From a virus: a stretch of DNA of 64,000 nt. The notes beneath the pieces were generated by a model. It did no database searches. It was not told the DNA's origin and was given only the letters and a program-made list of their open reading frames with translations. Position 1 is the first letter of the stretch; each line of letters opens with the position of its first letter. Positions 29,725-39,800 of this stretch are shown here, piece after piece. The DNA lies in the IMG/VR virus record IMGVR_UViG_3300032236_001613, positions 186,001 to 250,000 of that record; one strand, written 5' to 3'. The position numbers were made by a program, and so were the translations under genes.

Positions 29725-29727
29725 ACT
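29699..29727 (+). promoter_or_regulatory. Sigma70-type promoter with 5' hairpin leader
   Basis: TTGACA, 17 bp, TAAACT. The leader contains CGCATTG/CAATGCG near the 5' end and a GAGGT ribosome-binding site before uvsE. Confidence 0.65.
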
Positions 29728-29779
29728 ATGATCAAATCCGCATTGTAATAGTGCAATGCGATTACTTCCTGAGGTAGTC

Positions 29780-30805
29780 ATGAAACGAATTGGATTTGCA
29801 TGTAAGTGGATTGATCGTCCTGATCAATGCGACGGTATCTCTGCTAAAGATGATGCTAAACAATACAATACTGCTGGCACTACTGTAGCATGGCTTAATC
29901 GGCAAACTCGAGAAGTAGCCGAACAGAAGCTATGGGACATTATGCAATATAACATTGCAGCAACTAAAAGACTCGTTCAACGAGTAGGAGACTTAGATAA
30001 TAGTCTTCGAATGGTTAGACTTTCTAGTGATTTGCTTCCTGTTTATACCGAATCTAGTTGGGCTTACTTTTGGCGACAGTCTTATGTTAGGCAGTATTGT
30101 GAAAGCAAGTTTGCTGAAGTAGGAAATATTGCTCGTGATCGTAATGTTAGGCTTTCTTTTCACCCTGGACAGTTTACTGTTCTTGCTAGCGACAATCCAG
30201 ATATCGTTGAACGTAGTATAGAAGAATTTGAGTATCATGCTGACATGGCTAGATGGATGGGCTACGGTCAAAAGTTTCAAGACTTTAAAATTAATGTTCA
30301 TATTGCCGGTCGTTTAGGTGCACAAGGCATTCGAGATGTTTATCCGCGTTTGAGCACCGAAGCACGTAACTGTATTACTATTGAAAATGAGGAAATGTCA
30401 CATGGGCTGGATGATTGTTTGTCTCTTGGTGAGTTGTTGCCTGTGGTGCTCGATATCCACCATCACTGGATCCGAGAGGGAGAGTATATCGAGCTCGGAG
30501 ATATTCGTGTCCAACGTGTGCTGGACTCTTGGCGTGGGGTGCGCCCTACTCTCCATTATTCTGTTAGCCGTGAAGATTGTCTTATTAATCATTCACCCGA
30601 ACATTTGCCTGATGCTAGGTTGTTATTAGAAGCTGGACACAAAAAACAAAAGCTCCGAGCACATAGTGACTTTTATTGGAATGATTCCGTCAACAAATGG
30701 GCTTTAAGCTTTTTAGAAAATTTCGATATCATGTGCGAGGCAAAGGGCAAGAATCTTGCTAGCTTTGCCTTACACAATCAAGCAAAACAATTAGACTACC
30801 TTTAA
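29780..30805 (+). CDS. uvsE: UV damage endonuclease UvsE/UvdE
   Basis: 341 residues from ATG 29780 (GAGGT Shine-Dalgarno; an earlier ATG at 29756 lacks one). RIGFACKWIDRPDQ N-terminus, LSFHPGQFTVLASDNP, NCITIENEEMSHGLDD, VVLDIHHHWIREGE and ISREDC-like VSREDCL are the UVDE TIM-barrel motifs with metal-binding His and Glu. It nicks 5' of UV photoproducts, independent of photolyase or UvrABC. Slightly larger than many members (about 300). Convergent overlap with the minus-strand gene at 30791. Confidence 0.92.
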   Translation: MKRIGFACKWIDRPDQCDGISAKDDAKQYNTAGTTVAWLNRQTREVAEQKLWDIMQYNIAATKRLVQRVGDLDNSLRMVRLSSDLLPVYTESSWAYFWRQSYVRQYCESKFAEVGNIARDRNVRLSFHPGQFTVLASDNPDIVERSIEEFEYHADMARWMGYGQKFQDFKINVHIAGRLGAQGIRDVYPRLSTEARNCITIENEEMSHGLDDCLSLGELLPVVLDIHHHWIREGEYIELGDIRVQRVLDSWRGVRPTLHYSVSREDCLINHSPEHLPDARLLLEAGHKKQKLRAHSDFYWNDSVNKWALSFLENFDIMCEAKGKNLASFALHNQAKQLDYL

Positions 30806-31090
30806 TGTAGTTTTCTTCTTTGAAGTTTTCTTCTTTGCTGTCTTTACAGCAGGCTTTGCAACTGTCTTTGTAGCACGAGGTTTACGAACCTTTTTAACCG
30901 GTACTTCGGTAACTGCTTCTGAAACAACAGGAGCAGTTTCGACTACAACATCTGCAGTTACTGGCAGTACATTGACTTCAGCAACTGATGACGACATTGT
31001 TGGTTCATCTGATGATCTGTTTGAAAACTTGTACAATACAACACAAACTAGAACTACCGTTCCTGCAATTAACCATGAAATAAAATCCAT
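30791..31090 (-). CDS. Small membrane protein with basic tail
   Basis: 99 residues on the minus strand with a strong AAGGAG ribosome-binding site. Residues 4-22 form one transmembrane helix (ISWLIAGTVVLVCVVLYKF), followed by a Val/Pro-rich stretch and a Lys-rich tail (VKKVRKPRATKTVAKP). Lone minus-strand gene here; its 3' end overlaps uvsE by 15 bp, so the two transcripts are antisense to each other. Function unknown. Confidence 0.6.
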   Translation of the reverse strand: MDFISWLIAGTVVLVCVVLYKFSNRSSDEPTMSSSVAEVNVLPVTADVVVETAPVVSEAVTEVPVKKVRKPRATKTVAKPAVKTAKKKTSKKKTTLKVV

Positions 31091-31149
31091 TGTAGATCTC
31101 CTTTACAATATCAACTATTTAATATCAATAAATACCTACAGAATAATTC

Positions 31150-31178
31150 TTGATTTAGATAAAATTAAAAAGTATAAT
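31150..31178 (+). promoter_or_regulatory. Sigma70-type promoter, leaderless start for the SufC-like gene
   Basis: TTGATT, 17 bp, TATAAT; 6 bp then ATG at 31185, with no ribosome-binding site. Same geometry as at 18650 and 44701. Confidence 0.7.
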
Positions 31179-31184
31179 AATATA

Positions 31185-31913
31185 ATGATAAAAATAAAAA
31201 ATCTAACAGCTAAAATAAAAGATCTCGAAGTATTAAAAAATATTAACTTAGAAGTAAATCCCGGTGAAATTCATGCAATTATGGGTGCACGACAATCTGG
31301 TAAATCGAGTCTAGTACATGCAATTTTAGGAAATCCAATTTTAGAAATTGAAAAAGGTTCTATACTTCACAAAAATAAATCAATTGCTAAAAAAACAATA
31401 GAACAAAGAAGTAATACAGGAATTTATGTTACTTTTCAATATCTTCCAAGTTTGGATGGTATCACAAATCTTGAACTAGCTCGTAGTATTGTAAAAGCAC
31501 ATAGAATTAAAAAAAGTAACAATCAGATAGAAAAAGAGTTTAAAGAACTAGCATTAAAGTTAGGATTGAGTTCTAACCACGGACATAAAAATGTCAACGA
31601 TGAAACTATGACTCCAACTGAATGTAAAAAAAACGAGTTGTTGCATATGATGTTAATCGATCCATCTTTAATTATTTTTGACGAACTCGATAACGATGTT
31701 GAGGAAGACGAAATAGAAAACTTTGCATTAACTATAAAAGAATTCCTCAATGATAAAAAGAAATCAGCAATTATTGTTTCTCACAATAAACAGTTTTTAG
31801 ACATCATCAAACCATCTCATGTAAATATTATGGTCAACGGAACGATCCAACGTAAAGGATCGAATAAATTATTAAAGAGGATCGTAGAAGATGGCAATAC
31901 ACAGCTTCCTTAA
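31185..31913 (+). CDS. SufC-like ABC ATPase with decayed signature
   Basis: 242 residues matching SufC in length and layout: IKNLTAKIKDLEVLKNINL, GEIHAIMGARQSGKSSLVHAI (Walker A at 34-41), FQYLPSLDGITNLE (Q-loop), LIIFDELDNDVEEDEIE (Walker B plus D loop) and SAIIVSHNKQFL (H-loop). The ABC signature, FSGGEKKR in SufC, reads MTPTECKKNELLHMM, so both Gly and the Ser are gone. SufC drives the SufBCD Fe-S scaffold. Start is set by a leaderless promoter. Overlaps the SufB/D-like gene. Confidence 0.8.
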   Translation: MIKIKNLTAKIKDLEVLKNINLEVNPGEIHAIMGARQSGKSSLVHAILGNPILEIEKGSILHKNKSIAKKTIEQRSNTGIYVTFQYLPSLDGITNLELARSIVKAHRIKKSNNQIEKEFKELALKLGLSSNHGHKNVNDETMTPTECKKNELLHMMLIDPSLIIFDELDNDVEEDEIENFALTIKEFLNDKKKSAIIVSHNKQFLDIIKPSHVNIMVNGTIQRKGSNKLLKRIVEDGNTQLP

Positions 31914-32715
31914 AGCAGAAAAAGGTGATCCAGATTGGCAGTTTAGTCCAGAAGATTATTTTGGAAAAGAATTCAAAATAATCGATGCTAGTATTGTTGA
32001 ACTTCAAGAAGGTAAATCTGAACGTGTTGTTTTACGTCAAAACCCAACAGAAAAAGAATTATTAGCAAAACATTTAAAAATAAATCTTCAAAAAAATTCT
32101 ACTCTAGATTTAATTATCTTAAATGAAGTTGATGCATCTTTACAGCAGGTATTTCTATATGATATACATGTTAAAGAGGGAGCTAATTTAAATTTCGGAC
32201 TATTTGTCAAAGATGGTAAACTTAATAAGCATATTGTGCAGGTAGTTCAAGAAGAGCTTTCTATATTTTCTAGTTACGGACTTATATCAAACTCAGTTGA
32301 TGGTGATACAGAAATCGTAACTAAAATTATACACCAAGGGCCCGAATCTTTCAGTAATCAAATATTTCTAGGAATTGCAGACGGCGAAAGTCAGACTGTA
32401 TTTCAAGGTACTACAATGGTTGAGCCCGAAGCAGTAGCTAGCCAAGTCAATATAGAAAATTCTAATTTAGTAGTTGGAGATGCATCTCGTTGTTATAGTA
32501 AACCAGAAAATTATATAAATTCCGACTATTCTGCGTCGTCAATAGGCTCTGAAACTAGTTCTATTAGTTTAGAAAAAATCGGATATTTACAAACTAAAGG
32601 CATCGGTGAAACAGTTGCTAAACAGATGATAGTTTCAAGTTTTAGAAATCAAGTTATTAACTTAGTTACACAAGATGCAATTAAAGAAGAAGTACGTGAA
32701 ATGTATTTAGATTAA
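31891..32715 (+). CDS. SufB/SufD-like Fe-S scaffold protein
   Basis: 274 residues with the right-handed beta-helix pattern of SufB/SufD: repeated hydrophobic beta segments through the middle, DASRCYSKPENYINSDYSASSIGSETSSISLEK, then YLQTKGIGETVAKQMIVSSF, which matches the C-terminal helical YLxSRGI domain. SufB's GSH/CSHG segment is not kept (SDYSAS), so a SufD-like partner role is more likely than the cysteine scaffold. Overlaps the SufC-like gene by 23 bp, implying a complex. No other suf gene is in the window. Confidence 0.75.
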   Translation: MAIHSFLKAEKGDPDWQFSPEDYFGKEFKIIDASIVELQEGKSERVVLRQNPTEKELLAKHLKINLQKNSTLDLIILNEVDASLQQVFLYDIHVKEGANLNFGLFVKDGKLNKHIVQVVQEELSIFSSYGLISNSVDGDTEIVTKIIHQGPESFSNQIFLGIADGESQTVFQGTTMVEPEAVASQVNIENSNLVVGDASRCYSKPENYINSDYSASSIGSETSSISLEKIGYLQTKGIGETVAKQMIVSSFRNQVINLVTQDAIKEEVREMYLD

Positions 32716-32748
32716 GTGCGTACATAACTTCTCCTTTATTCACATTAA

Positions 32749-32774
32749 TAATATTAGGTAAATACCTAATATTA
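32749..32774 (+). promoter_or_regulatory. Perfect 12-bp hairpin ahead of a tail-fibre gene
   Basis: TAATATTAGGTA/TACCTAATATTA with a 2-nt loop, its centre carrying GGTAAATACC (late-promoter-like TAAATA). No T-run. Lies 41 bp before the fibre gene. Confidence 0.45.
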
Positions 32775-32815
32775 TACTACCTAAATTTAAGGTAAATATG
32801 GAATAAGGGATAGAT

Positions 32816-34048
32816 ATGACTACTTCATACCAACCAATTGTTATCGGTGCAAATCCAAACGACGGTACTGGCGATAACATACGCGATGCATTTGATAAAG
32901 TTAACAATAACTTTAATACGTTGTACCAATATATCTTTGGTGTTGGCGGATCAACTACCGGCATTAGATATATCGATTTATCCGATGGTCCTCAAAGTTA
33001 TACCACAGGAACAGTACAATCAGTTAATGGTGTAATTGTAGTAACTGTTAATAATGCCGGTAACCAAATTACTAACCGATTACTCTCAAACGGAAACGGA
33101 ATAATCGTTGATGGTTCAAATAACGGAATATTATCTATTCAAAGTGCCTATACTGCTAGTATAACTGCTACAGCATATACCTTAGTTCTAAGAGACGGGT
33201 CTGGAAATATTGCAGGATCATCTGGCGGAGGCGGCACAGCTTCAACATCGTCTAGTCTACTACTAGTTGATGCTACTACATACGAAACTGGTTCGATTTA
33301 CTCAAGTCCGAATACTATTGCCGCAAGAGATAGTAGCGGAAATATTTCAGCTAACCAATTTAACGGTACAGCAACAAGTTCTTTAACATCATTATTTGCA
33401 ACAAATTCGACCAACTCTACTAATACTAACAACTTATTATTAGGAGCAAGTTATGTTGCTGCTTCAACTAGTACTACGGCAAATACAATAGTTGCTAGAG
33501 ATAGCTTAGGTCAAATAAGAGCTACTAGTTTTATTGGAAATTCTTTTATTGGTACATTAACAGGTAGTGCTAGTTTTGCAACTAGTTCAACCAATTCATT
33601 GTATGCAAATACTGCAACTTATGCTACAAACTTTTCAGCCGGTGTATACAGTTCAGGAAATGTATACCCGTTACTTTCAAATGGTGCAATTATGTCAACT
33701 GCATCATCTTATTATTATAATGCAGGAACCGTTTATGCAGTAGATTTTGCAGCAACTTCTGATGCTACTTTAAAAGATATTACAGGTATTATTGATAATC
33801 CCTTAGATAAACTTACAGGAATTAATGGTGTAAGTTATTTTTGGAATAATAAAGCCATGTCTCAAGGAATACCTTCTGGACAAAGACGATTAGGTGTTTT
33901 AGCACAAGAAGTTCAAAAAGTTGCGCCCGAAGCAGTTTCAGAGAATAACGGGCACCTTAGTGTAAACTATACTCAACTAATACCAATATTAATTGAAGCA
34001 ATCAAAGAGCTTAACAAAAAAATCGACAGTTTATCTGGAGCTAAGTAA
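32816..34048 (+). CDS. Tail fibre protein with S74 chaperone domain
   Basis: 410 residues. Ser/Thr/Asn/Ala-rich shaft with repeats of the type DGTGDNIRDAFDKVNNNF and ARDSSGNISANQFNG, then a C-terminal peptidase S74 intramolecular chaperone (DATLKDITGIIDNPLDKLTGINGVSYFWN, RRLGVLAQEVQKVAPEAV, VNYTQLIPILIEAIKELN). The S74 domain trimerises the fibre and then cuts itself off. Overlaps the next gene by TAATG. SD AAGGGA. Confidence 0.85.
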   Translation: MTTSYQPIVIGANPNDGTGDNIRDAFDKVNNNFNTLYQYIFGVGGSTTGIRYIDLSDGPQSYTTGTVQSVNGVIVVTVNNAGNQITNRLLSNGNGIIVDGSNNGILSIQSAYTASITATAYTLVLRDGSGNIAGSSGGGGTASTSSSLLLVDATTYETGSIYSSPNTIAARDSSGNISANQFNGTATSSLTSLFATNSTNSTNTNNLLLGASYVAASTSTTANTIVARDSLGQIRATSFIGNSFIGTLTGSASFATSSTNSLYANTATYATNFSAGVYSSGNVYPLLSNGAIMSTASSYYYNAGTVYAVDFAATSDATLKDITGIIDNPLDKLTGINGVSYFWNNKAMSQGIPSGQRRLGVLAQEVQKVAPEAVSENNGHLSVNYTQLIPILIEAIKELNKKIDSLSGAK

Positions 34049-36792
34049 TGTCTCTTCCGGTTTGGATAACTCCTTCAGGATTTTTAGGAACAATAACCGA
34101 AAGAACATCAGCGTCTATTGCATTATCGGTAGTAGACACTGCTACTTTTTCTTTAATTAGTGGAATTCTTCCTGTAGGATTAAATCTCAATAATCAAGGA
34201 ATAATATCCGGAATACCTGCTAGTGTCGGCGGTACTGTAACAACTCAGTTTGTTATTAGAGCATCAGACCCAACCAATTCAAGTTTATTAACTGATAGAA
34301 CTTTTACCATTGATACTCAAGGTCTTAGCAATCTTGCATGGGTAACACCGGCAGGATATCTTAATGTTGGGTTTGGTAAAGAATACTATGTTATTAATAA
34401 AGAAAATGTAGACTATCAATTTATTGCAAATCCTGGTCAATTATATTCTTACCTTTCAACAGCAACAGATGCACAAGTTAATACTTTATATCTAAGCAGT
34501 TTAGACAACGTCGATATGGGACAACCGGGTGCGTATCGAAGAGTTGGTGGATACGGAATACAAACCGGAACTACGATAACAAATATTTCTTACACAATTA
34601 ATCCAGTGTTTAATGGGTATGCTATTGGAATAAGCTTACCTACTAATGCAGCACTTACAGCTACTTCTCAGATTATTTTATACGATTCGTTGCCAGCAAA
34701 CCGACAAATAAAATATTTTATTGCCGACGGCGATGGTGATTTACCGCCAGGATTAACTTTAGATAGTTCTGGTCATCTAATTGGTTTAGTAAAAGATAAT
34801 TTAGGATTAAATTATCAAGTTTCTCTAAGTGGCGGATATGACAGCGAAAAATACGACGGATATCCATATGACCATGCAACATTGCACAATGGACAATATA
34901 CTAGTCAAGTAACTTATTATATTCCTAAAACCTATCAATTTTCAGTAACTGCATCGGACGGATTAAATAGTGTCAAACAAAGTTTTCTAATTAGAGTAGT
35001 TGATCCTTCTAATTTAACAGCAGATATAACTTCCTCTGATGCATCGGGCCCGTACGCTGCAGAATCTTCAAGTTTAGTACCGCCTCTCTGGTTGTCGCCA
35101 GTAAACTTAGGTACTATAAGGGCAGTAACTACAGAAATAATTCAATTAAAGAACTACGATCCTTATCCTAACACTGGGATTAAAACTTATAATGCTACAG
35201 CAAAATATAGATGGGCACCTGATACAAAATACATAAATGGTGAATGGGTAATATATTACCCAGGAAATTATTATTTCTTAGGTGATTGGAACGCAGATCT
35301 TAACTATCCGCCTTTATCAAATTCACAGACAACTATTTTAGCTAATAGTCAATATCTTGTATCTGTTGCCGGATTGCAAAATCTCGGTAACGGAAGCATT
35401 TATTACGAAATTGGTGATTTAATAATTTACGACGGTATGTCTTGGAACCGAATACCGAATTATGAGAACTCCTATATATGTAATACTGATCATATGTCTT
35501 CTAACACATTTGATACTGCATATTGGACTCAAAATCAGTTGCCATCTTATTTTAGTTTAGACAAAAAATCCGGAGCACTGTACGGTAAATTACCTTACAT
35601 TCCTGTATACACAGAAGTTGTAAATTTTTATATAAGAATTGATAAACAAGATATATTCCATAATAATGTAGTTTATGCTAATAGGCATTTTAATTTAACT
35701 ATTAAAGGATTAATTGATAATACTATATACTTTGTTACTAAGCCAGATTTAGGATCTCTAAATATTGGGTACTTAAGCGAGATGTTAATACAAGCAGCAC
35801 ATAGTAATTCACCAATAAATGTTTCTTATCAAATTATTGGCGGGAGACTACCACCAGGATTATCATTAAAGCTCGACGGCTCGATTGTAGGAAGAATAAC
35901 ATACGGTACTACAATTGGTGAATATAACTTCACTGTAAGAGCTACTGATATATACAAACAAACAGTTGAACAAAATTTCTTTATTAATGTAACTCAATAT
36001 GATAATGCGGAATATACCCAGATATTTGTAACTCCATTCCTATCTCTAGATAAAAGAGACGAATACAAGTCATTTATTAACGACTTAAGCATTTTTAACA
36101 GAGATTACATATATAGAGTTGACGATCCTGATTTTGGTATACAACAAGATTTAAAACTTTATTTAGAACACGGTATTGAGAAAGCTAACACCAGTGATTA
36201 TTTTGCACCTATGGTTGAGTTTTTTAAAAATAAAAATTTAATCTTCGGAGATGTACAGGTTAAACAAGCTAAAGACTTAAACGGAAACTATTTCTACGAT
36301 GTTGTATACTTAGATATCAGAGAAACTGAATTAAATTCCTTTGGTCAGCCAGTAGATGTTAAGTCTAATACAGCATATCCTAGTAGTATAGCTAATATGA
36401 GGACATTATTAGAAACCGTAATAAGTAACAGTGGAAATATTACGGTTAAAACTGATCAATATCAGTTACCTAGTTGGATGAGAACTTATCAAAGCAGCAC
36501 CGGAAATATTTTAGATTATGTTCCTGCAGTAGTATTATGCTATTGTAAACCTAACACAGGCGATATAATTAGAAAACAAATTAAGGATAGCAACTTCAAT
36601 TTTAATACAATTAATTTTGAAATTGATAGGCTAATTGTCGAAAGTACGCTGGATAATAACAATAGGCAGTACTTAATATTCCCAACAATTATGAAGGATG
36701 GTAATGGAAATCTAATAGATCCGCAAGCTTCTTACTTGTATGGCGCAGGAATAATGCTTACAGAAAACGGGCAAATACTAACAATTAACTAA
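34048..36792 (+). CDS. Large virion adhesin with Ig-like (He_PIG) repeats
   Basis: 914 residues. At least four putative Ig/He_PIG units recur, marked by LPVGLNLNNQGIISGIPAS, LPPGLTLDSSGHLIGLV, LPSYFSLDKKSGALYGKL and LPPGLSLKLDGSIVGRI, each followed by an RAxDPT/RATD strand. Such repeats build cell-surface adhesins and phage decoration proteins that bind carbohydrate. The N-terminal and C-terminal 150 residues look different and may anchor to the baseplate. No protease motif. Translated together with the fibre gene by TAATG. Confidence 0.75.
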   Translation: MSLPVWITPSGFLGTITERTSASIALSVVDTATFSLISGILPVGLNLNNQGIISGIPASVGGTVTTQFVIRASDPTNSSLLTDRTFTIDTQGLSNLAWVTPAGYLNVGFGKEYYVINKENVDYQFIANPGQLYSYLSTATDAQVNTLYLSSLDNVDMGQPGAYRRVGGYGIQTGTTITNISYTINPVFNGYAIGISLPTNAALTATSQIILYDSLPANRQIKYFIADGDGDLPPGLTLDSSGHLIGLVKDNLGLNYQVSLSGGYDSEKYDGYPYDHATLHNGQYTSQVTYYIPKTYQFSVTASDGLNSVKQSFLIRVVDPSNLTADITSSDASGPYAAESSSLVPPLWLSPVNLGTIRAVTTEIIQLKNYDPYPNTGIKTYNATAKYRWAPDTKYINGEWVIYYPGNYYFLGDWNADLNYPPLSNSQTTILANSQYLVSVAGLQNLGNGSIYYEIGDLIIYDGMSWNRIPNYENSYICNTDHMSSNTFDTAYWTQNQLPSYFSLDKKSGALYGKLPYIPVYTEVVNFYIRIDKQDIFHNNVVYANRHFNLTIKGLIDNTIYFVTKPDLGSLNIGYLSEMLIQAAHSNSPINVSYQIIGGRLPPGLSLKLDGSIVGRITYGTTIGEYNFTVRATDIYKQTVEQNFFINVTQYDNAEYTQIFVTPFLSLDKRDEYKSFINDLSIFNRDYIYRVDDPDFGIQQDLKLYLEHGIEKANTSDYFAPMVEFFKNKNLIFGDVQVKQAKDLNGNYFYDVVYLDIRETELNSFGQPVDVKSNTAYPSSIANMRTLLETVISNSGNITVKTDQYQLPSWMRTYQSSTGNILDYVPAVVLCYCKPNTGDIIRKQIKDSNFNFNTINFEIDRLIVESTLDNNNRQYLIFPTIMKDGNGNLIDPQASYLYGAGIMLTENGQILTIN

Positions 36793-36834
36793 CTGCCCAA
36801 TAAAATAAATATGACATAAGAGAGAAAATTTACT

Positions 36835-39800
36835 ATGCCTACAATTTCCAGTTTACCGAGTTTATCTACAACAACAAATTTAAATAATGTGGTATTTCCA
36901 GTAGTTGAAACTGTAGGAAATGTTTCAGTTACTAAAAATGCAACTTTAGGACAGGTTATATCTGCTGCAGTAAGTAGCTCACCGGTAAAATCAGTTGCAG
37001 GGCAAACTGGAAATGTAACATTATCGTACAGAAATATAACAGGAACACCTCCTGTTGCTACTAAAAGCGTAGTAGGAGCTGTTTCTGTAGGTTCCGGTAT
37101 CGGAGTAAGTGCTGCAGGTGTTATTTCTCTTGCTGCAGCTACTACTACTGCATCCGGTGGTGTTGTAATTGGCTCGGGACTTAAAGTTGATTCTAGCGGT
37201 ACAGTTAGTCTAGCTACTGCTACAACTGCAACACTCGGCGGTGTTATAATCGGAAGCGGTTTATCTATAACTACTTCCGGCGTTCTTAGCTCAGTTGCTA
37301 CCATGGGATATGTCGGTTCAATCGGAGCATTAGGATACGCAGGATCGAGAGGATATAACGGATCTGGAGGATTAGGATATACCGGATCAGCCGGAGCAGC
37401 CGGATTACCCGGATCAACGGTACTAATTACCGGAATTACCAGTGTAACAGCAGGCACCGGATTAACAGCAGTTACATCGCTTACTGTTGTTACGCTTAGT
37501 GTTCCGGTAGCTAGTACTACTACATTTGGATCTGTAAAAATCGGTAGCGGACTAACAGTAACATCAGGCACTATTAGTGTAACAGGTGGTGCGGGTGGTG
37601 TTGGATATACCGGATCAGCCGGATCTGGCGGTACTGGAAGTAATACTACTATTGTAGCAGGAACTGGGATCTCAGTAGTTTCGTCAGGAAGCACAGTCAC
37701 AATTAGTGTTCCGGTAGCTAGTACTACTACATTTGGGTCTGTAAAAATCGGTAGCGGACTAACAGTAACATCAGGCACTATTAGTGTAACAGGTGGTGCG
37801 GGTGGTGTTGGATATACCGGATCAGCCGGATCTGGTGGCACTGGCAGCGGATATACAGGTAGCCAAGGTGTTGCTGGTACTACTGGTTATGTCGGATCGG
37901 CAGGATCGGGCAGCACATTTACCGGCGGTACTGTAGCTAACCCCACAACATTTAGTACAACTGCAAGCTTTAATTCGACTGTAAACTTTAGTAGTGCAGT
38001 AACTGCAGTTGGCATTATAGGTTCGACTATAAATAATTTTACAATACTCGGCGGGCTAACAGTAGCTAATGCATTTGGTACAACACAAGGTGCAAGCACT
38101 AACTCAACTACCGGAGCTTTAGTTGTTACCGGCGGGGTTGGTATAAGCGGCAACGTAAATATTGGCGGTAACTTAACTGTTAACGGGCAATCATTATCGT
38201 CAAATGGTTCTAACTCTGCTAATGCAGTATTCACCGGAACAGTTACTGCAGCAAGCTTTGTTTCAACCACAACCGGAACACCGACATTATACGGAGCCAG
38301 TAATTTAAATCTTGCTGCAGTTGGTAGAGTGCAAGTAAGCCAAAGCCCTCTTAGATTATGGTCAATAACATCTGCAACTAGAGCTACTTTAGCACCTGGC
38401 AACGGAGATTTAATTTATAACTCCGATGTTAATAAATTCCAAGGTTATGCAAATAGTGCGTGGGTTGATATCACAGGTGCAAGTGGAAGTGGAAATGGGT
38501 ATACTGGATCAGCAAGTACTGCTGCCGGTTATAACGGATCACTTGGATATACAGGTAGCGCCGGCGCAGGATACACTGGATCAGCAAGTACTGTTGTTGG
38601 TTATAACGGATCACTCGGATATACAGGTAGTACAGGAGCAGGATATACAGGCTCGGCAAGTACTGTAATTGGGTATACAGGGTCGTCGGGCACTTATACC
38701 CAAGGATCTACCGGCACTGTTACACGAACAATAACAGCAAAATTACAAGAATCTGTTAGTGTGCTTGATTTTGGTGCTGATCCTACCGGCGTAGCTGATT
38801 GTACAACAGCATTTAAAAATGCCTTTGCAGTATGGCCATCAAGTGGCACATTGCTTATTCCGGCCGGTACTTATATGTTTACCGGAACAGTTACTACACC
38901 TTCCCTTCCAACTAACGGGTTAATAAAAGGTGCAGGAAATAGTTCGTCTATATTAAAATTCACCGGCGCTGGTAACGGATTAGTATTATCTGCTTCTCAA
39001 TCAATAGAAGATGTACAAATACAAGCAGCAAATGCATCAAACAATATTGGTTTGCAAATTTCTGGATTAAATCAGACTGTTAAACGTGTACAAATTCAAA
39101 ATGGATCAGGTGCATGGTTAATTGGTATTCAATGCTCTGGAACTGTTACAACATTAATCGAAGGGTGTTATACAGGTGCTACAGTAAATTACGGAATACA
39201 GGCAATTAATAACGGCGCTACTGCAGTTACAGGATTGACGCTTGTATCAAACGAGATAAGAGCAAATAGCGTAGGATTGAATATTACTACCAATGGATAT
39301 TCTAATAATGTTGGTGCGTCGTCGGTATGTATATATGGCGGTTCAATTGAGGTGACTAATACAACCGGTCTCTTAATTGATTATCTAACTACTTCAGTTG
39401 CGCATACTGTTATGGTATACGGTACACAGTTCCAACAAAATTTCATAGACGACATTAAAATGACGTCACATGGTATGTTATCACTTTATAACACTCGACA
39501 CGTTGCAGCATCAGGCGGAGCAAATTATGCAGTTAACTGCAGCGGTGTACAAACTAATTCTGTTGTTCGATTAAATGGAATTAGTGTTGACAACGCAGGA
39601 GTCAACACCTCTGCTGTAACAATAGGTGCTAATGTTGCTAATGCATCTATAATAGGTTGTTCTATAAGTGGATCGAAGTTAACATTATCAGCACCTTCTA
39701 AGGTCATGTTATTAGACAACTACTTCTTCGATGGTACTTACAAAGGAAACGTACTAAAAGATGACGGCAGTGGTAACGTTAAATTAACTTTACAAGGAGC

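Noticed and set aside
29728-29754. Leaderless start at ATG 29728
   Set aside because: The ATG directly abuts the -10 box and runs to a stop in eight codons; transcription should start a few bases downstream.
36789-37841. Minus-strand ORF of 350 codons (Pro/Val/Thr-rich) opposite the giant fibre
   Set aside because: It mirrors the Gly/Thr codons of the collagen-like fibre; no start signal, no domain, and the plus strand holds a clear protein.
37887-38402. Minus-strand ORF of 171 codons in the same fibre
   Set aside because: Same shadow effect of repetitive low-complexity codons.
37496-38649. CRISPR-like array
   Set aside because: Repeats are in frame, coding, unequal in length and have no unique spacers.
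38426-38668. Plus-strand ORF overlapping the fibre repeats (with DHxDIQ repeats)
   Set aside because: Out-of-frame reading of the 72-bp tandem repeats.
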